From: Larix sibirica
Taxonomy: Eukaryota > Streptophyta > Pinopsida > Pinales > Pinaceae
Direction: 5' to 3'
Assembly (NCBI GenBank): GCA_004151065.3
Contig: NWUY0300104705.1
Span: forward strand, 1 to 24,563
Length of the DNA stretch: 24,563 nucleotides
Position numbers and translations under genes: made by a program. Position 1 is the first letter of the stretch; the number at the start of each line of letters is the position of its first letter. The notes under the pieces are model-generated. The model ran no database searches and had not been told where the DNA came from. It saw only the letters and a program-made list of their open reading frames with translations. This document shows positions 1 to 11,206 of this stretch, in pieces.

Positions 1-390
1 TCTAAATTCATTTATGGAATGTTTTTCTGTTTATGATCTTTGAAGTAATTATTTTCACATGGTTCATGTTTATATTTTGGACTTGTTTCACCTAATATTC
101 AAAATTATTTGTTCATTTAGTCGTCATATGTCATTTGTACTTCATTACCCTATTCTTGAATGATTCCTACACAATCTATAAAATTCAAACCTTTAGCATG
201 TTTTATTTTGGATGTTCTGGCTTTGCACTTCTGTAGTCTAAGTACAAATTCCAGTGCAAACAGGATCACTTAGAGGACAACCACGCAACCACTTATAGGA
301 TCCAAGTACTAAGGCCTTGCAACCTACAAGGCCTATCCCCTTACCAAGTGGATGAGTGCATACTTATGCAAATTTTTCCACAACAGCAGC
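1..390 (+). other. Unassigned sequence left of the pol remnant
   Basis: No recognisable coding or structural feature. By position it may hold decayed reverse transcriptase from the same element, but I could not match it. Confidence 0.35.
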
Positions 391-2342
391 CATTCACTGG
401 CAGAATAATTTTCTTGAGGAGGTTCATCCCTAATTTTGATGAATTGATTAAAACCATTACGAACATGCTCAAAAAGGTAATGATGTAAAATGAAATAAGG
501 AAGCAAATGAATCATTTGAAATAATGAAGAAGTCCATTGGGGAAACACAAGTACTAAGCAGTCTTGATTATACAAATCCATTTCAAATATTTTCTTTTTC
601 TTATTCCCACACAATTGCAGTTGTTCTTTTAAAAAATAATAATGATGGTCATGAAAATCCCATAGCATTTTTTAGCAAATCTATCAGTGATGCTGAATTG
701 AAGTAAAATCTCATGGAGAAGCAAACATATGCCATGGTCAAAGCCCTGGAATATTTTAGGTGTTATGTTTTTCATTCTCAAATAAATGCATATGTTCCCC
801 ATAGTACAATAAAGGATATTTTGTGTCAGACTAATAGTGCAGGTAGGAGAGGCAAGTGGATAATTTACAAGAATTTAGGAATATGATATGGAGATCAAAA
901 CCACCAAACTGGTGAAAGGAAAGGGATTGGATAAGCTACTAGCTGAATAAAATTATGAAGCATTGGAATTAAACTTGATTTCTGAACTAACGGTAGAAGA
1001 GAAGCTAAAAGATATCCAAGATTCTCAAAGTAATATAATGAAGATAACCTAAAATTTGAAGAATATGATCAGTATGGAGACATTGTCTACTATTTGGAGA
1101 ATCTGAAGTGCCCGGATTATCTATCAAAATCAGAAGATAGATCTCTGAAATTACAAGTAGTTAGGTACTGCATATTGGATGAATATATGTATTGGAAATA
1201 TCCTCAAGTGATATCGTTGAATTGTGTAATTGAAGATAAAATATAAGGAATTATCACAGAGTTTCATAGAGGTGTTTGTGGAGGCCACCACGCTTGAAGA
1301 CCCACAAATTACAAAGTTTTGAGAGTTGGGTATTATTGGCCAAAATTATTTGCTAATGCAAATCATATTGTAAAGGCCTACATTTAATGTCAGATGTTTG
1401 CAGGAAAATAGAAGCTAAAGCCTCTACCTATGAGGACTTTCATCACTTCAACAGATTTTCAAAAATGGCGTTTATATTTCATTGGATAAATAAATCCTAA
1501 CTCTAGTAACCAACACAGATGGATTTTGATTATTGTTGATTATTTCACAAAGTGGGTGGAATCCATCCCGACCAGATTAGAAAATGAAAATGTGATCATG
1601 AAATTCCTGGAGGAAAATATTTTATCAAGGTTTGGGTGTCCTATAAATATTATAGCTGACAATTCTTCTTCTTTCATATCTGTCAAAATGGTTGAATTTT
1701 GACAAAAATATAGAATTGAGTTAGGTCATTCTACTGCCTATTATCCTCAAGGGAATGGTTTGGCTGATCATCTAATAAAATATTGTCGAGGATCATAAAA
1801 AAGATGTTAATAGAGAACAAAAAGACATGGGATGTGAATCTTAGGTATGCTTTATGGGATGACATGATAAGTGTCAAGAGGGCAATTGGTACATCTCCTT
1901 TTCAGCTAGTATATGGAAAAGAAGCAGTTATGCCCATTCAGTTGGGGTTACCAGTCTTAAAGTAATTCAACATGAGACAGAAGAACCAAATAATACGATT
2001 AGAAGGGTATATGAGTTGATCAAATTACAGTAGGAAGCAGAACAGGTAAACATCAAATTACAAGAACACTATACGAGGATTAAAAATACCTTTGACATAA
2101 GAGCTTTAGAAAGGGATCTCCATCCAGGGGATTTAGTCCTGAAATGGGATGCAAGAAGGGAAGATAAGCGCAAACATGGAAATTTTTAAAATCTGTGGAT
2201 AGAGCCCTACATCATTGTTGAAGTACTGGAACATAATACATACAAGATTCAAGAACTAGAAGGTGATCTGATAGAAGTTGTTGTCAATGGAAGACTCCTG
2301 AAACGATTTTTCTTATACAGAAACCAAGTTCCAAAGATTTAG
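391..2342 (+). mobile_element. Ty3/gypsy pol remnant (RT connection, RNase H, integrase)
   Basis: A decayed pol in several frames. The end of reverse transcriptase reads IIFLRRFIPNFDELIKTI from about 405, then RNase H with NPIAFFSKSISDAELK up to about 880. The integrase zinc-binding part lies at about 1255-1400, the core at 1465-1770 (LIIVDYFTKWVESIPTR, STAYYPQGNGLADH). The C-terminal part runs to the stop at 2340-2342 (GTSPFQLVYGKEAVMPIQLG, LVLKWDARREDK, NGRLLKRF). Stops interrupt at many points. Of the catalytic triad, the first Asp appears as Tyr (WRLYFIG), the second is kept (IIADNS) and the Glu is Asp (GLADH). It is non-functional. The style resembles non-chromodomain Tat/Ogre-like elements (inference) and differs from both gypsy copies at the right end. 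Confidence 0.87.
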
Positions 2343-3486
2343 TACATAGTAGAACAGTAGTCTTTCATTTACTTGTTTTCCTACAAGTTTTTCAGCACTT
2401 TGCTTTTCAGTATTTTCAGTCTACTCTATATAAATAAATTGTGAAGCTAAAGATTTGTTCGATGTGATCAAAATCGCATCAAAGAAGGAGACTCTATGAC
2501 CCAATGGATACGGCACTAATCTATTGTTCTCAGAGGATTACAAAGAAAGCCCCTATCCCTGTGGATTAGATGTTAGTACTTATATTTTTCAGTATATCAA
2601 ATACCTCCTTGAAGTTACATAAGGTGATTTTCCTAGTTTATTCACCCCTCAGGAGCTAGAGAAATCAAAGAAAAGTTGAGCGCAAGTTTCAATATGACCG
2701 GAAGCCATAAATCAGGGGCCTGACGAAGAGCGTTGAAGCGTTAGAAATGTTGAGTCGTTAGATCCGAATAGATCTAATGGCCCAAAGATCGAGCATGCCC
2801 ATAAAGTGTAATTCAGTTAAAGCAAAAAAGTGTACGTGCAATTCTAGAGGAGCGAAGGACATATCGATGGTTGAGATATAAAATGAGTTGTTAGGATGCG
2901 TCCTTCCAAAAAGTGACATGAGGGCGCATTGTCCTAAAAACCACTGGGAACACGTGCTTATTTATGATTCATCACGCCTCCTTAAGTGCAGTTTTTTACT
3001 GCTTTTCATCGACGCATTACCATTATGGGAAACCAGATGTGGTATCCACCCATGATGAGACTTAAAGCAATTTACATCTCAACAGCTTTACAACTCCTCC
3101 TCTCTCCATATACCATATTTCAAGTGGGTTCCAACACCTTTTTCTTATCTGTATAGTCAAAAGTAAAATTCGACATGGTCATGTACTTCCCTTAAGAGAA
3201 TAAAAGGGATTTTTCCTCATTTAAAAAAATCATTTTTGTTTTATTTGTAGCGTGCCACCCTTCGACATCCCAGCATAATAGTTTACCGTCTACACAAAGG
3301 AGACCAGTCCATGTCAGCGCCCGAACTGTTCCAACTCAGCTGTCATCAAGAATCCGAGTATTTTATGGTTACTGTTATCTAACCTTTTTGCTTATACCAT
3401 TGCTTGTTACTTAGTCTAGGAAGCCCTAAATTCTGCAAATTTTCCCTAATAACCAGTGAATTTACTGAACCAATGTTTAACCTAAG
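2343..3486 (+). other. Non-coding stretch between pol and gag-like remnants (LTR/leader?)
   Basis: No coding homology. It lies between a pol end and a gag-like start in the same orientation, where LTR and leader sequence would be expected. AAAGAAGGAGA at about 2480 could be a polypurine tract. AGAATAAAAGGG near 3198 is TATA-like. GCGCCCGAAC at 3317-3326 resembles part of a primer-binding site, but no clear TG...CA ends were found, so LTR limits are not given. Confidence 0.4.
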
Positions 3487-4836
3487 ATGGCTTCTAAACC
3501 TAAATTCAAGCTCCCAAAGCCTCGTTTCTCATGTGAAGAACATGTATACGACCATGAATCTAACGCTTTTGACACCATAATCACCAACTCTAACCTAAAT
3601 GAAACCATCAGAGAGGCTAAAGCCCTAGATTTGGCTGATGAAGATAAACTTAACTTTTGGAAATCGAATTTAGCTCGAAGAAGTTGAAAATGAGCTATAA
3701 ATAAAGGACAAAAAGATCCTAGAATTAGAGAATGAGGTCAACAAAAAGGAATATGAGATGATAGATTTGGAGAAAGAGATAGGGGAATTAAAAATCCAAA
3801 TAACCTCGCTGCAAATGAGTGTTCAAGGAGAACATATGTTAAGGAGAATATCACAGAATGTTTGGGATACGATTACTGAATGGTTCATGCAAAAATGGGA
3901 TTATTTTGAAGTTATTCAAGATGAATTATAGATGGAAACATTAGCCAATGCATAAGTGAAATCAGTGGGAAAAACAACTGGGAAACATGCCTAAACAAGC
4001 AAATGAAGTAATATATTATTTCATTAGTAGAACCAAAAGGCAATTGGTTGAGAAGGGAATTGATAATAGAACACAAATTATCAAAATAGATAGATCCATG
4101 ATAATGAAGAAAACGTATGTGCTTAGAATGAAAGACAACATTAAACAGTTGATAGAAGAAATAAGCAGGTTTAAAGCTTTATTAAGGAATGTGATAAGTC
4201 TGGGAATGCCTTCCCAATGGGATGGTAATGGGGACTCTTACCCTAAGGATACTTATAGAGAACATCTAGATCATAAGAGGGAAGAGATACCCCCAGAACC
4301 TTTGGAAGGAGAAATTGATGGGGAGTAGGCAATAAACAAACTTAGAAGTTGTTTGGAAATCTGGGTTGGGCTAAAAAATATTGCCAAGAGATTGGGACCA
4401 ATCTCTTATGAAAAGACAAAAAATGCATAAATCCCTTTGGAATCCCTAAAGGCACACAAGCACCCATTGGGAAAGGAGTGGCAGATGGTAATACAATATC
4501 ACAAATTTATATTTCCACCTGAGAAATCAACAGGCAAACCTTCATGTCAATATTCAAGTCACCAATATTGTCAAGCATCATGCCAATCATCAACACAGGT
4601 TCCAAGACAATTTGTTAATCAACCAGCCCCAATTTCTTTTATGCCACCTCCGGGACCAACCTATGTACAAATATCAAATGAATCGGGGAGGTATACCTCA
4701 AGTAAGACCAATGGGTAAGTCTCCTATTCATCCAAATATCTACACGAGAGGAAAAACCAAGACTCCTAGCAAAATAAATTGAAGTTGTTGAGTTCAACGA
4801 AGAAATTTCAAAGGAAGATGTAAAAGTCAAAATGTA
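3487..4836 (+). pseudogene. Decayed gag-like reading region with coiled coil
   Basis: A broken reading region in several frames. It starts with ATG at 3487 (MASKPKFKLPKPRFS, 66 codons). After a frameshift comes a lysine/glutamate heptad-like stretch (ILELENEVNKKEYEMIDLEK) at about 3715-3830, which suggests a coiled coil. A further open part at 3987-4328 is acidic at its end (PPEPLEGEIDGE). The last part, about 4437-4830, is rich in Gln, Pro, His and Ser. The order of helical, acidic then low-complexity parts after a non-coding stretch fits a retroelement gag, but no zinc knuckle (CCHC) was found. Identity is inferred; I do not recognise a specific family. Confidence 0.45.
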
Positions 4837-5700
4837 AAAATTAAATCAAATCTTTTTACAATTCAATTAGAATGTAAAATTGAATTTAGTTACACATATA
4901 TTCTATATAATGTAACTTGTATTTAGTCATAAAGGCTGGCAATTTTAGAATAGAGGGTCTCTATCTAGTTTTGTAGAGTCGATGGTCAAATTTTTCCTTG
5001 TAATATTCTTTATATGAGATTAAAGATACAATACTGTTTCAGAGAAGTTGCTCCTCTGTTATGTAAATCCATTGTTACCTCATCTATGTGTGTATGTGAG
5101 GATTTATGAGATAAATATAAGCTTGATGCAACAACTTTGTTTACATTTTGGTGTCGATGATGCTTGTGGTGATTAAACATTAATGGTTATATCAAAGATT
5201 CTCAAATTGTTTTTTCCTTTGCTATTAATTTTAAAGGTTTTGTGTTTGTTCAATAGTACACAGAATTTCCTATTGTATTGTACACATAAATGTCTTGTTG
5301 CACTCTCTTTATTCTCATGTTTTCTTCTCAGTTGCGTAAGAACTATTGAATTCCTTATCTTTACGCTCAATACGTTCATGTCATATCGGCTTTGATTTAA
5401 GAGATTTGCCTCTACAAGATATTCTTGAATAACCCTAAGCATTCCATTTGTTAAATTTGCCATCACCTTTCCATATATTATGTGACAATCTGTAAATTTC
5501 CTCTACAATTTTATATTTACATTTTCAAAAATCTATCCATAACTTTTGTCAATAAAAAAAGTTCAATAATGAAATCAAAATACATCATACATCATATATA
5601 GCTCTAATATCTATAAAATTTGAGCTTCTATCATGCTTGGGCATATGTTATTTCAACCTAGTCTACCTCTGGGACTAACAGGAAGAAATTTGGTCCTTAC
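4837..5700. other. AT-rich non-coding sequence
   Basis: AT-rich sequence without recognised genes. The part 4980-5160 (GAGATTAAAGATACAATACTG...TTTTGGTGTCGATGATGC) has the look of an LTR end or 3' region, but no second copy was found in the window. Confidence 0.35.
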
Positions 5701-6737
5701 ATGGAGGTGACTCATCATGTTCTTGAAAAGAAATTCCCTCCTCAATTCAACCATGAAATGTTAGACTCATACAATATTCTGATTGATAATTCTGATGAGC
5801 CATTCATTTTTCCATCAACTCACGATTTAAACGATAAAGATGTCTGGTCTTTCTCAATTGAGCATGAGAACCCTATGTTTCATCAACCTACCCTTGAGTT
5901 GAAGGCATACGTCTTGGAGGAAATCCCTCATAGTATTTATGATGATTTTTTTTATGATCTCATTGAGGATGTTTACCTATTTAATGGAGAGGTTGAAATC
6001 ATTGATGTTTCTAATTTCATTGATAAAATTATTTATGAGGTCAATTCTTTATTTCAATCTAACTTGCGTCCAATTAATGATGGTTTTCCAAACAATTTTA
6101 ATAAAGACACCTAACAACTTGATGAAGAGGTCAAAATTAAATGGGACCATGGTTTCAAATATTGTAAAATATATGTGAATGATTCCTTGCTCCAATAATA
6201 TTCACATCCTATTTATGATTATCACAAATCTCTCGTAAATCCCCAATGAAAATCATCCTATCATTCTTGTCATCTCAAGTTGATTCACAACCTATATATA
6301 GTGGGGGTCTTGAATCTATCCTTGACCAGTATCCTAGTGAAGAATTCAATAATGACAAGGAAATATATGCGTCTTCAATCATTGCTAATTCCAAAGAAGA
6401 TGGTAAATGCAATATTATTAATCAATCGATCACAAGTAATCAATGGGATGGGGACATTCTTGGGTTGGTGTTCGAAGGCTTTATTTGGGATTATTGTGCT
6501 GAGAAAGTTTCAAATCTAATTGGTACTAACTCACCTTGTTTTCATTTCTTTTTATCTTGTTCAATTAGGTATAATGTTTCCATTATGTATTTCATTATGA
6601 AATCCACTTTAATATGGGTAGTTAAGGTAAAATATTTCACAATTGTCATGATCCATGCAATAATCATCATAACACCAATGATGCATTTCTTTATAATAAA
6701 TGGCACTCGCCATGATCGATATTTTTATCTTTTGTAG
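5701..6737 (+). pseudogene. Broken acidic ORF of unknown, probably element-derived origin
   Basis: An open frame of 137 codons starts at 5701, rich in Asp, Glu, Asn and Phe (for example LDSYNILIDNSDEPFIF and SIYDDFFYDLIEDVYLF). The same frame continues past stops at 6112 and about 6196 with similar composition (YSHPIYDYHKSLVNP). A shifted frame then continues at 6246-6545 (SGGLESILDQYPSEEFNND, SNQWDGDILGLVFEG) and ends in hydrophobic sequence. The continuity of composition suggests one former protein of about 280 residues, broken by stops and at least one frameshift. I recognise no domain. It could be an accessory ORF of a non-autonomous LTR element. Confidence 0.45.
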
Positions 6738-7728
6738 AAGTAGGAGTAGGATTGCATGTGAGATGCAGGTCATTTTTCTTTTCATTGAGGAATTTAGTTT
6801 TTGCGTCATCACATTATGTCATGTATTTTAATTTTCGCAGTTGGCGTTGTCATTTACTTAGCTATGTTACTTTTAGTCATTTTCTTGTCATGGTTTTCCA
6901 AATAAGTTTTCATGGAATTTGACTTCTTTTAGTGCAATGCGTCACTTATACTTTCTCAATTGTTGTGTCATTAATCTCGAACATGATGATGTTTAATTCT
7001 TGATATATAGGAGAGGACGCAACATGGAGAGAGCAGAGCTATCGGGAATTTCCTAGTGATTATCCTGGGGTACGTTGAACTATTAGTTAAATATTTTGGT
7101 TTTCCCAACACTTCTTCTTGTCCCTATACTCCACCCATCATGGAAGGCTAGCCTTACTCTTTTCACTCCCTTACCTTTTTAGGATGAATTTGAGTGCATG
7201 TACCAGCTTTATAGTTGCGTTGTCGTCTTTGAGTCATGTTGGCCGGTCATTACGAAGTCATCATATATTGTTATGCTCTTTTCATTTATTGTTTGTTTGG
7301 CTAGATGTTGATTCCCAACAATGACATGATTTTGAAGCATCAGAACATGATGACTGAGATACAAATATCAAATTTTGTCACTTTGCGTTTTCGTCTTTAC
7401 CATCATGTCCAGAGTGATGTCCTCTTCCTGCACATGCTTAGTTTTTCCATTTGCATTGTCATTTTGTCTTCACACCTTTTGTGGAAAGTTGTCGTATGTG
7501 CCATCATGGTTGAAATAAGGCAAGTTTTGAAAGTTAGTCATTTATCGTTACACTTGTCATCATGAGATTATTTTTACACCATTACATGCGGGTTGAAGCA
7601 CTCATCACGTACATATTTCATTTCGTGAAATTCATATCTATTTGAACCCTATTCCACGCAGTTGAAGTTTCATCACGAAAGAGCCTTTTGCGTCTTGTTA
7701 GTTGAATTCTTCAATGTTGCATCGATAT
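6738..7728. other. Non-coding region with recurring GCGTCATC-like words
   Basis: No gene seen. Loose variants of a G(C/T)GTCATC or TCATCATG word recur, for example at 6801 (TTGCGTCATC), 6843 (GGCGTTGTCATT), 6937 (ATGCGTCACTT), 7214 (TTGCGTTGTCGTC), 7247 (GGTCATTACGAAGTCATCAT) and 7550 (CTTGTCATCATGAG). The sequence GAGAGGACGCAACATGG near 7010 resembles a polypurine-to-LTR junction. This may be LTR sequence of the same element as the ORF at 5701-6737 (inference). Confidence 0.35.
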
Positions 7729-8006
7729 ATTAATTCACCAATTGGGTCTTTCACCAGTGTTGTCATCGCGCCTACAACTAGAAATTCAAAAATCCGCCCC
7801 CACCGTATCTTCACCTCACCAATGTCCATTGCCATCATAATAAAAAAAATTAACCCCCCCTTGATTCAATAGATTAATTCACTGATTGTGTCCGTCACCA
7901 GTGTCATCATCACGCCTACATATGAAAAGTAAAAAACTACCCCCACCTTATCTTTGCCTCACCAATGTCCATTGCCATCATAGTAAAAAAAATTAACCCC
8001 CCCCCC
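7729..8006. repeat. 144-bp-period direct repeat with poly-C runs
   Basis: Copy 1 (7729-7860) and copy 2 (7873-8006) start ATTAATTCAC and share CACCAGTGT, CGCCTACA, CTCACCAATGTCCATTGCC and ATCATA. Each ends in an A-run followed by TTAACCCCCC. The C-run is 7 long in copy 1 and 10 in copy 2. Confidence 0.88.
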
Positions 8007-8541
8007 TTTTTGCATTAAAATTTTCATCCTTGAGTCATTACACAAAATGAAATAATGAAAAGGCCTTTTCTTGCTCCAATGTCATTTGAAAGGATCGTGC
8101 TCTCATTCCCATTAAAAAAAACTCTCTCAAAGCTTAAGTTTTTATTATGACCCTTTTCAAGCCCAAATAAAAGTAAAAGAAAAACCCTTTCCCTTTTGCC
8201 CTTCATTAATGATATTTTTTTTAAAAGAAAGGATTTATCTAATGTGGTTCCCATTTACCTCATTTCACCTCACCATTACCTAATGATTATCCCTCCATTT
8301 AAATTTGCATTCAAAAAACACCTTGCAATGCAGCATTTAATGTTATTGTGGCAGGGATATGAATAATTTGATCTTATTTAGCAATTAGATACAGTGATTC
8401 ATATATGTGTTGCAACAACATTAAATACTATGTTATGAGGTACTTATTGAATGCCTTTTAAATTTTCCATTAAAATCCATTCTCTTTAAAACCATTATTT
8501 CCCTTTAAAAGGAGAAAAAAGCAAAAGCATTTTCTCCTCGT
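7986..8541. other. AT-rich stretch, nothing recognised
   Basis: Low-complexity A- and T-rich sequence between the 144-bp and 91-bp repeats. An open frame on the minus strand (8254-8024) is lysine-rich low complexity without domain support. Confidence 0.4.
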
Positions 8542-8723
8542 CCTATGTCCAAATGTTATTAGTCCCTACTTCGGTTGTTGGGACTCTAGTAACGGCTATG
8601 CTGTTTTTTACATTAGTCTTCATACATCTCGACCTATGTCCAAATGTTATTAGTCCCTGCTTCAGTTGCAGGGACTCTAGTAACAGCAATGCTGTTTTTT
8701 ACATTAGTCTTCATACATCTCGA
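8542..8723. repeat. Perfectly adjacent 91-bp direct repeats
   Basis: Two head-to-tail units, 8542-8632 and 8633-8723, both beginning CCTATGTCCAAATG and ending CATACATCTCGA. They differ at only a few bases in the middle. Inside each, AGTCCCTGCTTCAGTTGCAGGGACT-type sequence forms an imperfect hairpin, which is best kept in copy 2 (about 8651-8675). Confidence 0.92.
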
Positions 8724-8935
8724 TCAATCATGGCAATTTTTTTTAAACAAAACATGAGGGTTGGCTAAAAAAAATTATATTACTTTTTATCAACCTAAAT
8801 TTTTTTATGTTACTTTTTCTCCACCAATAAAATATTTTGACCTCTTAAGTCCTCATATCTCTTATTTGTCCTCATATCTATATCTAGGCAAGGGTACAAC
8901 TTTCGGTTTCAATTTGGTTTCAAACTTATAATTTG

Positions 8936-8982
8936 TTACTTAAATTGATAGTTCTTTTCTTACTTAAATTGATAGTTCTTTT
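8936..8982. repeat. Short 24-bp tandem repeat
   Basis: TTACTTAAATTGATAGTTCTTTT occurs at 8936 and again at 8960, in direct tandem. Confidence 0.85.
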
Positions 8983-9057
8983 GCACTTTGGGAATAATGC
9001 TAACACTCACTTAGCATTAGTTCCTCACATTAAATTTTTAATGTGCACACTCACTTT

Positions 9058-9159
9058 CACTTGGCAGGGGATGACCCTCCTCGTACCACCGCCCACAGCC
9101 TTCCTCCACCACCGCCATCCTCCACTTGGCAGGGTATGACCCTCCTTATACCACTGCCT
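9058..9159. repeat. 65-bp-period partial direct repeat
   Basis: CACTTGGCAGGG-ATGACCCTCCT occurs at 9058 and 9123, followed by similar TACCAC-GCC sequence. The DNA between the copies is C-rich and purine-poor. Confidence 0.85.
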
Positions 9160-9258
9160 TGCTCTAAACAACTACACACCCTTTTTGGGTTTTCGGCATT
9201 GTCCAACTTCGATTCATCAAAAGTAGGACTGTTTGCTCTAAGGTTATACTCAATATTT

Positions 9259-9340
9259 TAGAATGAGAGAAATATATTCTTCCACACATTGGATGTTTCA
9301 TATTCTTCCACATCTGTAGAATGAGAGAAATATATTGTTA
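9259..9340. repeat. 58-bp-period direct repeat
   Basis: TAGAATGAGAGAAATATATT occurs at about 9259 and 9317, and ATTCTTCCACA occurs twice between and after them. This is a small AT-rich duplication. Confidence 0.75.
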
Positions 9341-9440
9341 CATTCTTTCTGTATATATATATTCATGATAATACATTTATCTTCAAACGGTAAATGTCAA
9401 AGAGCTAAAATTCATCCATTTCTTTATATTACTTGACCTA

Positions 9441-9593
9441 CATACAGTTTAAGTGCAGTTCATTAGGAAGATTGCTCCAGATACCAGTTTCCATCCTTAG
9501 CCCACTGCTGGACACCTCCATCAACTTCTGCTCTCGAAGCTTTTTTCTTTTATGCTCGTGAGACTTGGACAATATGAAATATATATCTCTGGT
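9441..9593 (-). pseudogene. Possible F-box-like N-terminal fragment
   Basis: The minus strand is open from just after a stop at 9596-9594 to a stop at 9440-9438. It reads a basic stretch (HEHKRKKLREQKLMEVSSSG) followed by METGIWSNLPNEL. The IWSNLPNEL part matches the start of plant F-box domains (W-x-x-L-P-x-E/D-L), but the sequence then diverges and stops. It lies in the left-hand intron-like region in the same orientation as the ASPM-like gene. It could be a captured or decayed fragment, or chance. Confidence is low. Confidence 0.25.
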
Positions 9594-10547
9594 TTAACTG
9601 CAGCTGCCTTTGAAGGCTCATATACTATCTTTGCTTCTGATAGAATAGGATTTGGGTTTGAAACTATCAATGTCAAGCATATTGGGGAAACATTCACACC
9701 TTAGACAAAGGCTAAGAAAAAGAGACACAGAAAAAGGCACCAACATCGGATCCATTCATTGGATATCCAGGTATGTATTTTGTTGAAGTTAAAGCAACAA
9801 AACGGGATCGAGACCTAACATCTTAACCAAGGCATATATACATATACAGAACCACAGTTCTTCATAGCTAACCAAGAGTATGGTCTTCAATGTTGTTAGA
9901 GACAGAACCCGACAAGAACGCTGCTCCGAAGTCTCCTTCCAACCAACTCCTAGTGATACATGCTTAGTAAGATGGGGGAGATTTACCTAATGGAGAGACT
10001 ACCGACTATCCCCTTCTGAATTTGAAATGCGCAGTATTGCATGTGCAAAAAATATGAGATATCGAACGTGGGGAAATTACTCAGGAAAGGAAAAGAAAAA
10101 GAAGTTTCTAGAGAAGGAGACCTCTAATTTGTGAACTCCTATTCTGCCTGCAGCGGTTTACCATCTGATTGGTATTTGTGTCATCTTCCGCTTTTTCCTT
10201 GTCTCGGTTATTTCATCAAATGGAGGGCTTAGGAATTTAGGTAAAATACTATGTAGTGCCCTGGGCACCGCTCTACCTCATTCAATCATTCAAACTAGCA
10301 GGTTCAATACTATATCAACATAGATCCATTTTAAAGGGGATTTGGGCCTGAGCAGAGGCATCAAACCTCTCCAAAAATGAAAACCTCTTTTTAGAGTGCA
10401 AATCTTGAAATGAGAGTGCAAATGTTGAGAAAGTGATTTAATTTAACTAATTTGTGTAGTCTTTTATATATGCCTTTGTAGTGGACATGTTATTTTTTAT
10501 AATATTTTATTAGTGCCAACTCTAGGATGAGCAGGGAAGGAGTTCTC

Positions 10548-10657
10548 CCTCTACTGGGCTGTAGAATGAGCTTCTGAAATGCTGTAGAATGTGCTTCTAA
10601 AATGCAACTAGTATCCCCCTACTGGGCTGTAGAATGCGCCTCTTCGGCGCAACTAGT
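10548..10657. repeat. Three short repeats ending in a GC-rich hairpin
   Basis: CTGTAGAATG occurs at 10559, 10582 and 10627. CTACTGGG precedes the first and third, and GCAACTAGTA follows the second and third. In the third unit TGCGCC (10635-10640) and GGCGCA (10646-10651) form a perfect six-base stem around TCTTC. The matching part of the second unit (TGTGCTTCTAAAATGCA) has lost this pairing. Confidence 0.8.
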
Positions 10658-11206
10658 AAATTGTAATTTATTGGATGGACAGTTGTGTACATAACCATAG
10701 TGCTTGTAAACCTCTATTTACATATAAATACCTCCATCTCTGCTTCACATGGTATTTATATAGATATGACTGTAAGTTGAATAAGAGCTTCAGGACATTT
10801 TGTGTTCTCATGAATGTTGCACAACTTAAAAATAAGAAAGGACAAGGTGTCTATCTGTATAAATTGAAAATAAAAACCTCCATTAAGAAGACGGATACAA
10901 AAAGGACCAGGAAAGGACTGTTGCCTAAATATATGAAACAAGAACACAAAATGTAGATGACTGGGGGCTCTCGATTTTTTTAATTCACTTTGTTTGGGAA
11001 TTCAATGTCATCTCTGTGCTTGGTGTCATTATGTGCTTGGAAGAAGCTTTCACCAGTGTGGCACAACTCCCCAAATAAAATGTTGATGAAGTTTTGTGCA
11101 TCTCAAGAAGTCTAGAGTCTAGACATTAGGGGCACACTCTAGCTGGACTCATGATGAGATAGATCTGGTGTGCCACCAAGAATACCTTTTTATTGAGGCT
11201 ACAAAT

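Noticed and set aside
3317-3326. GCGCCCGAAC as a primer-binding site
   Set aside because: It resembles part of a tRNA-Lys type site, but it is not preceded by TGG or a clear LTR end, so it was not called.
5183-5466. Overlapping open frames on both strands (70 and 97 codons)
   Set aside because: Low-complexity AT-rich translations without domain or family match.
7729-8723. CRISPR-like array
   Set aside because: The repeats are two-copy tandem duplications without regular spacers, in a plant nuclear context.
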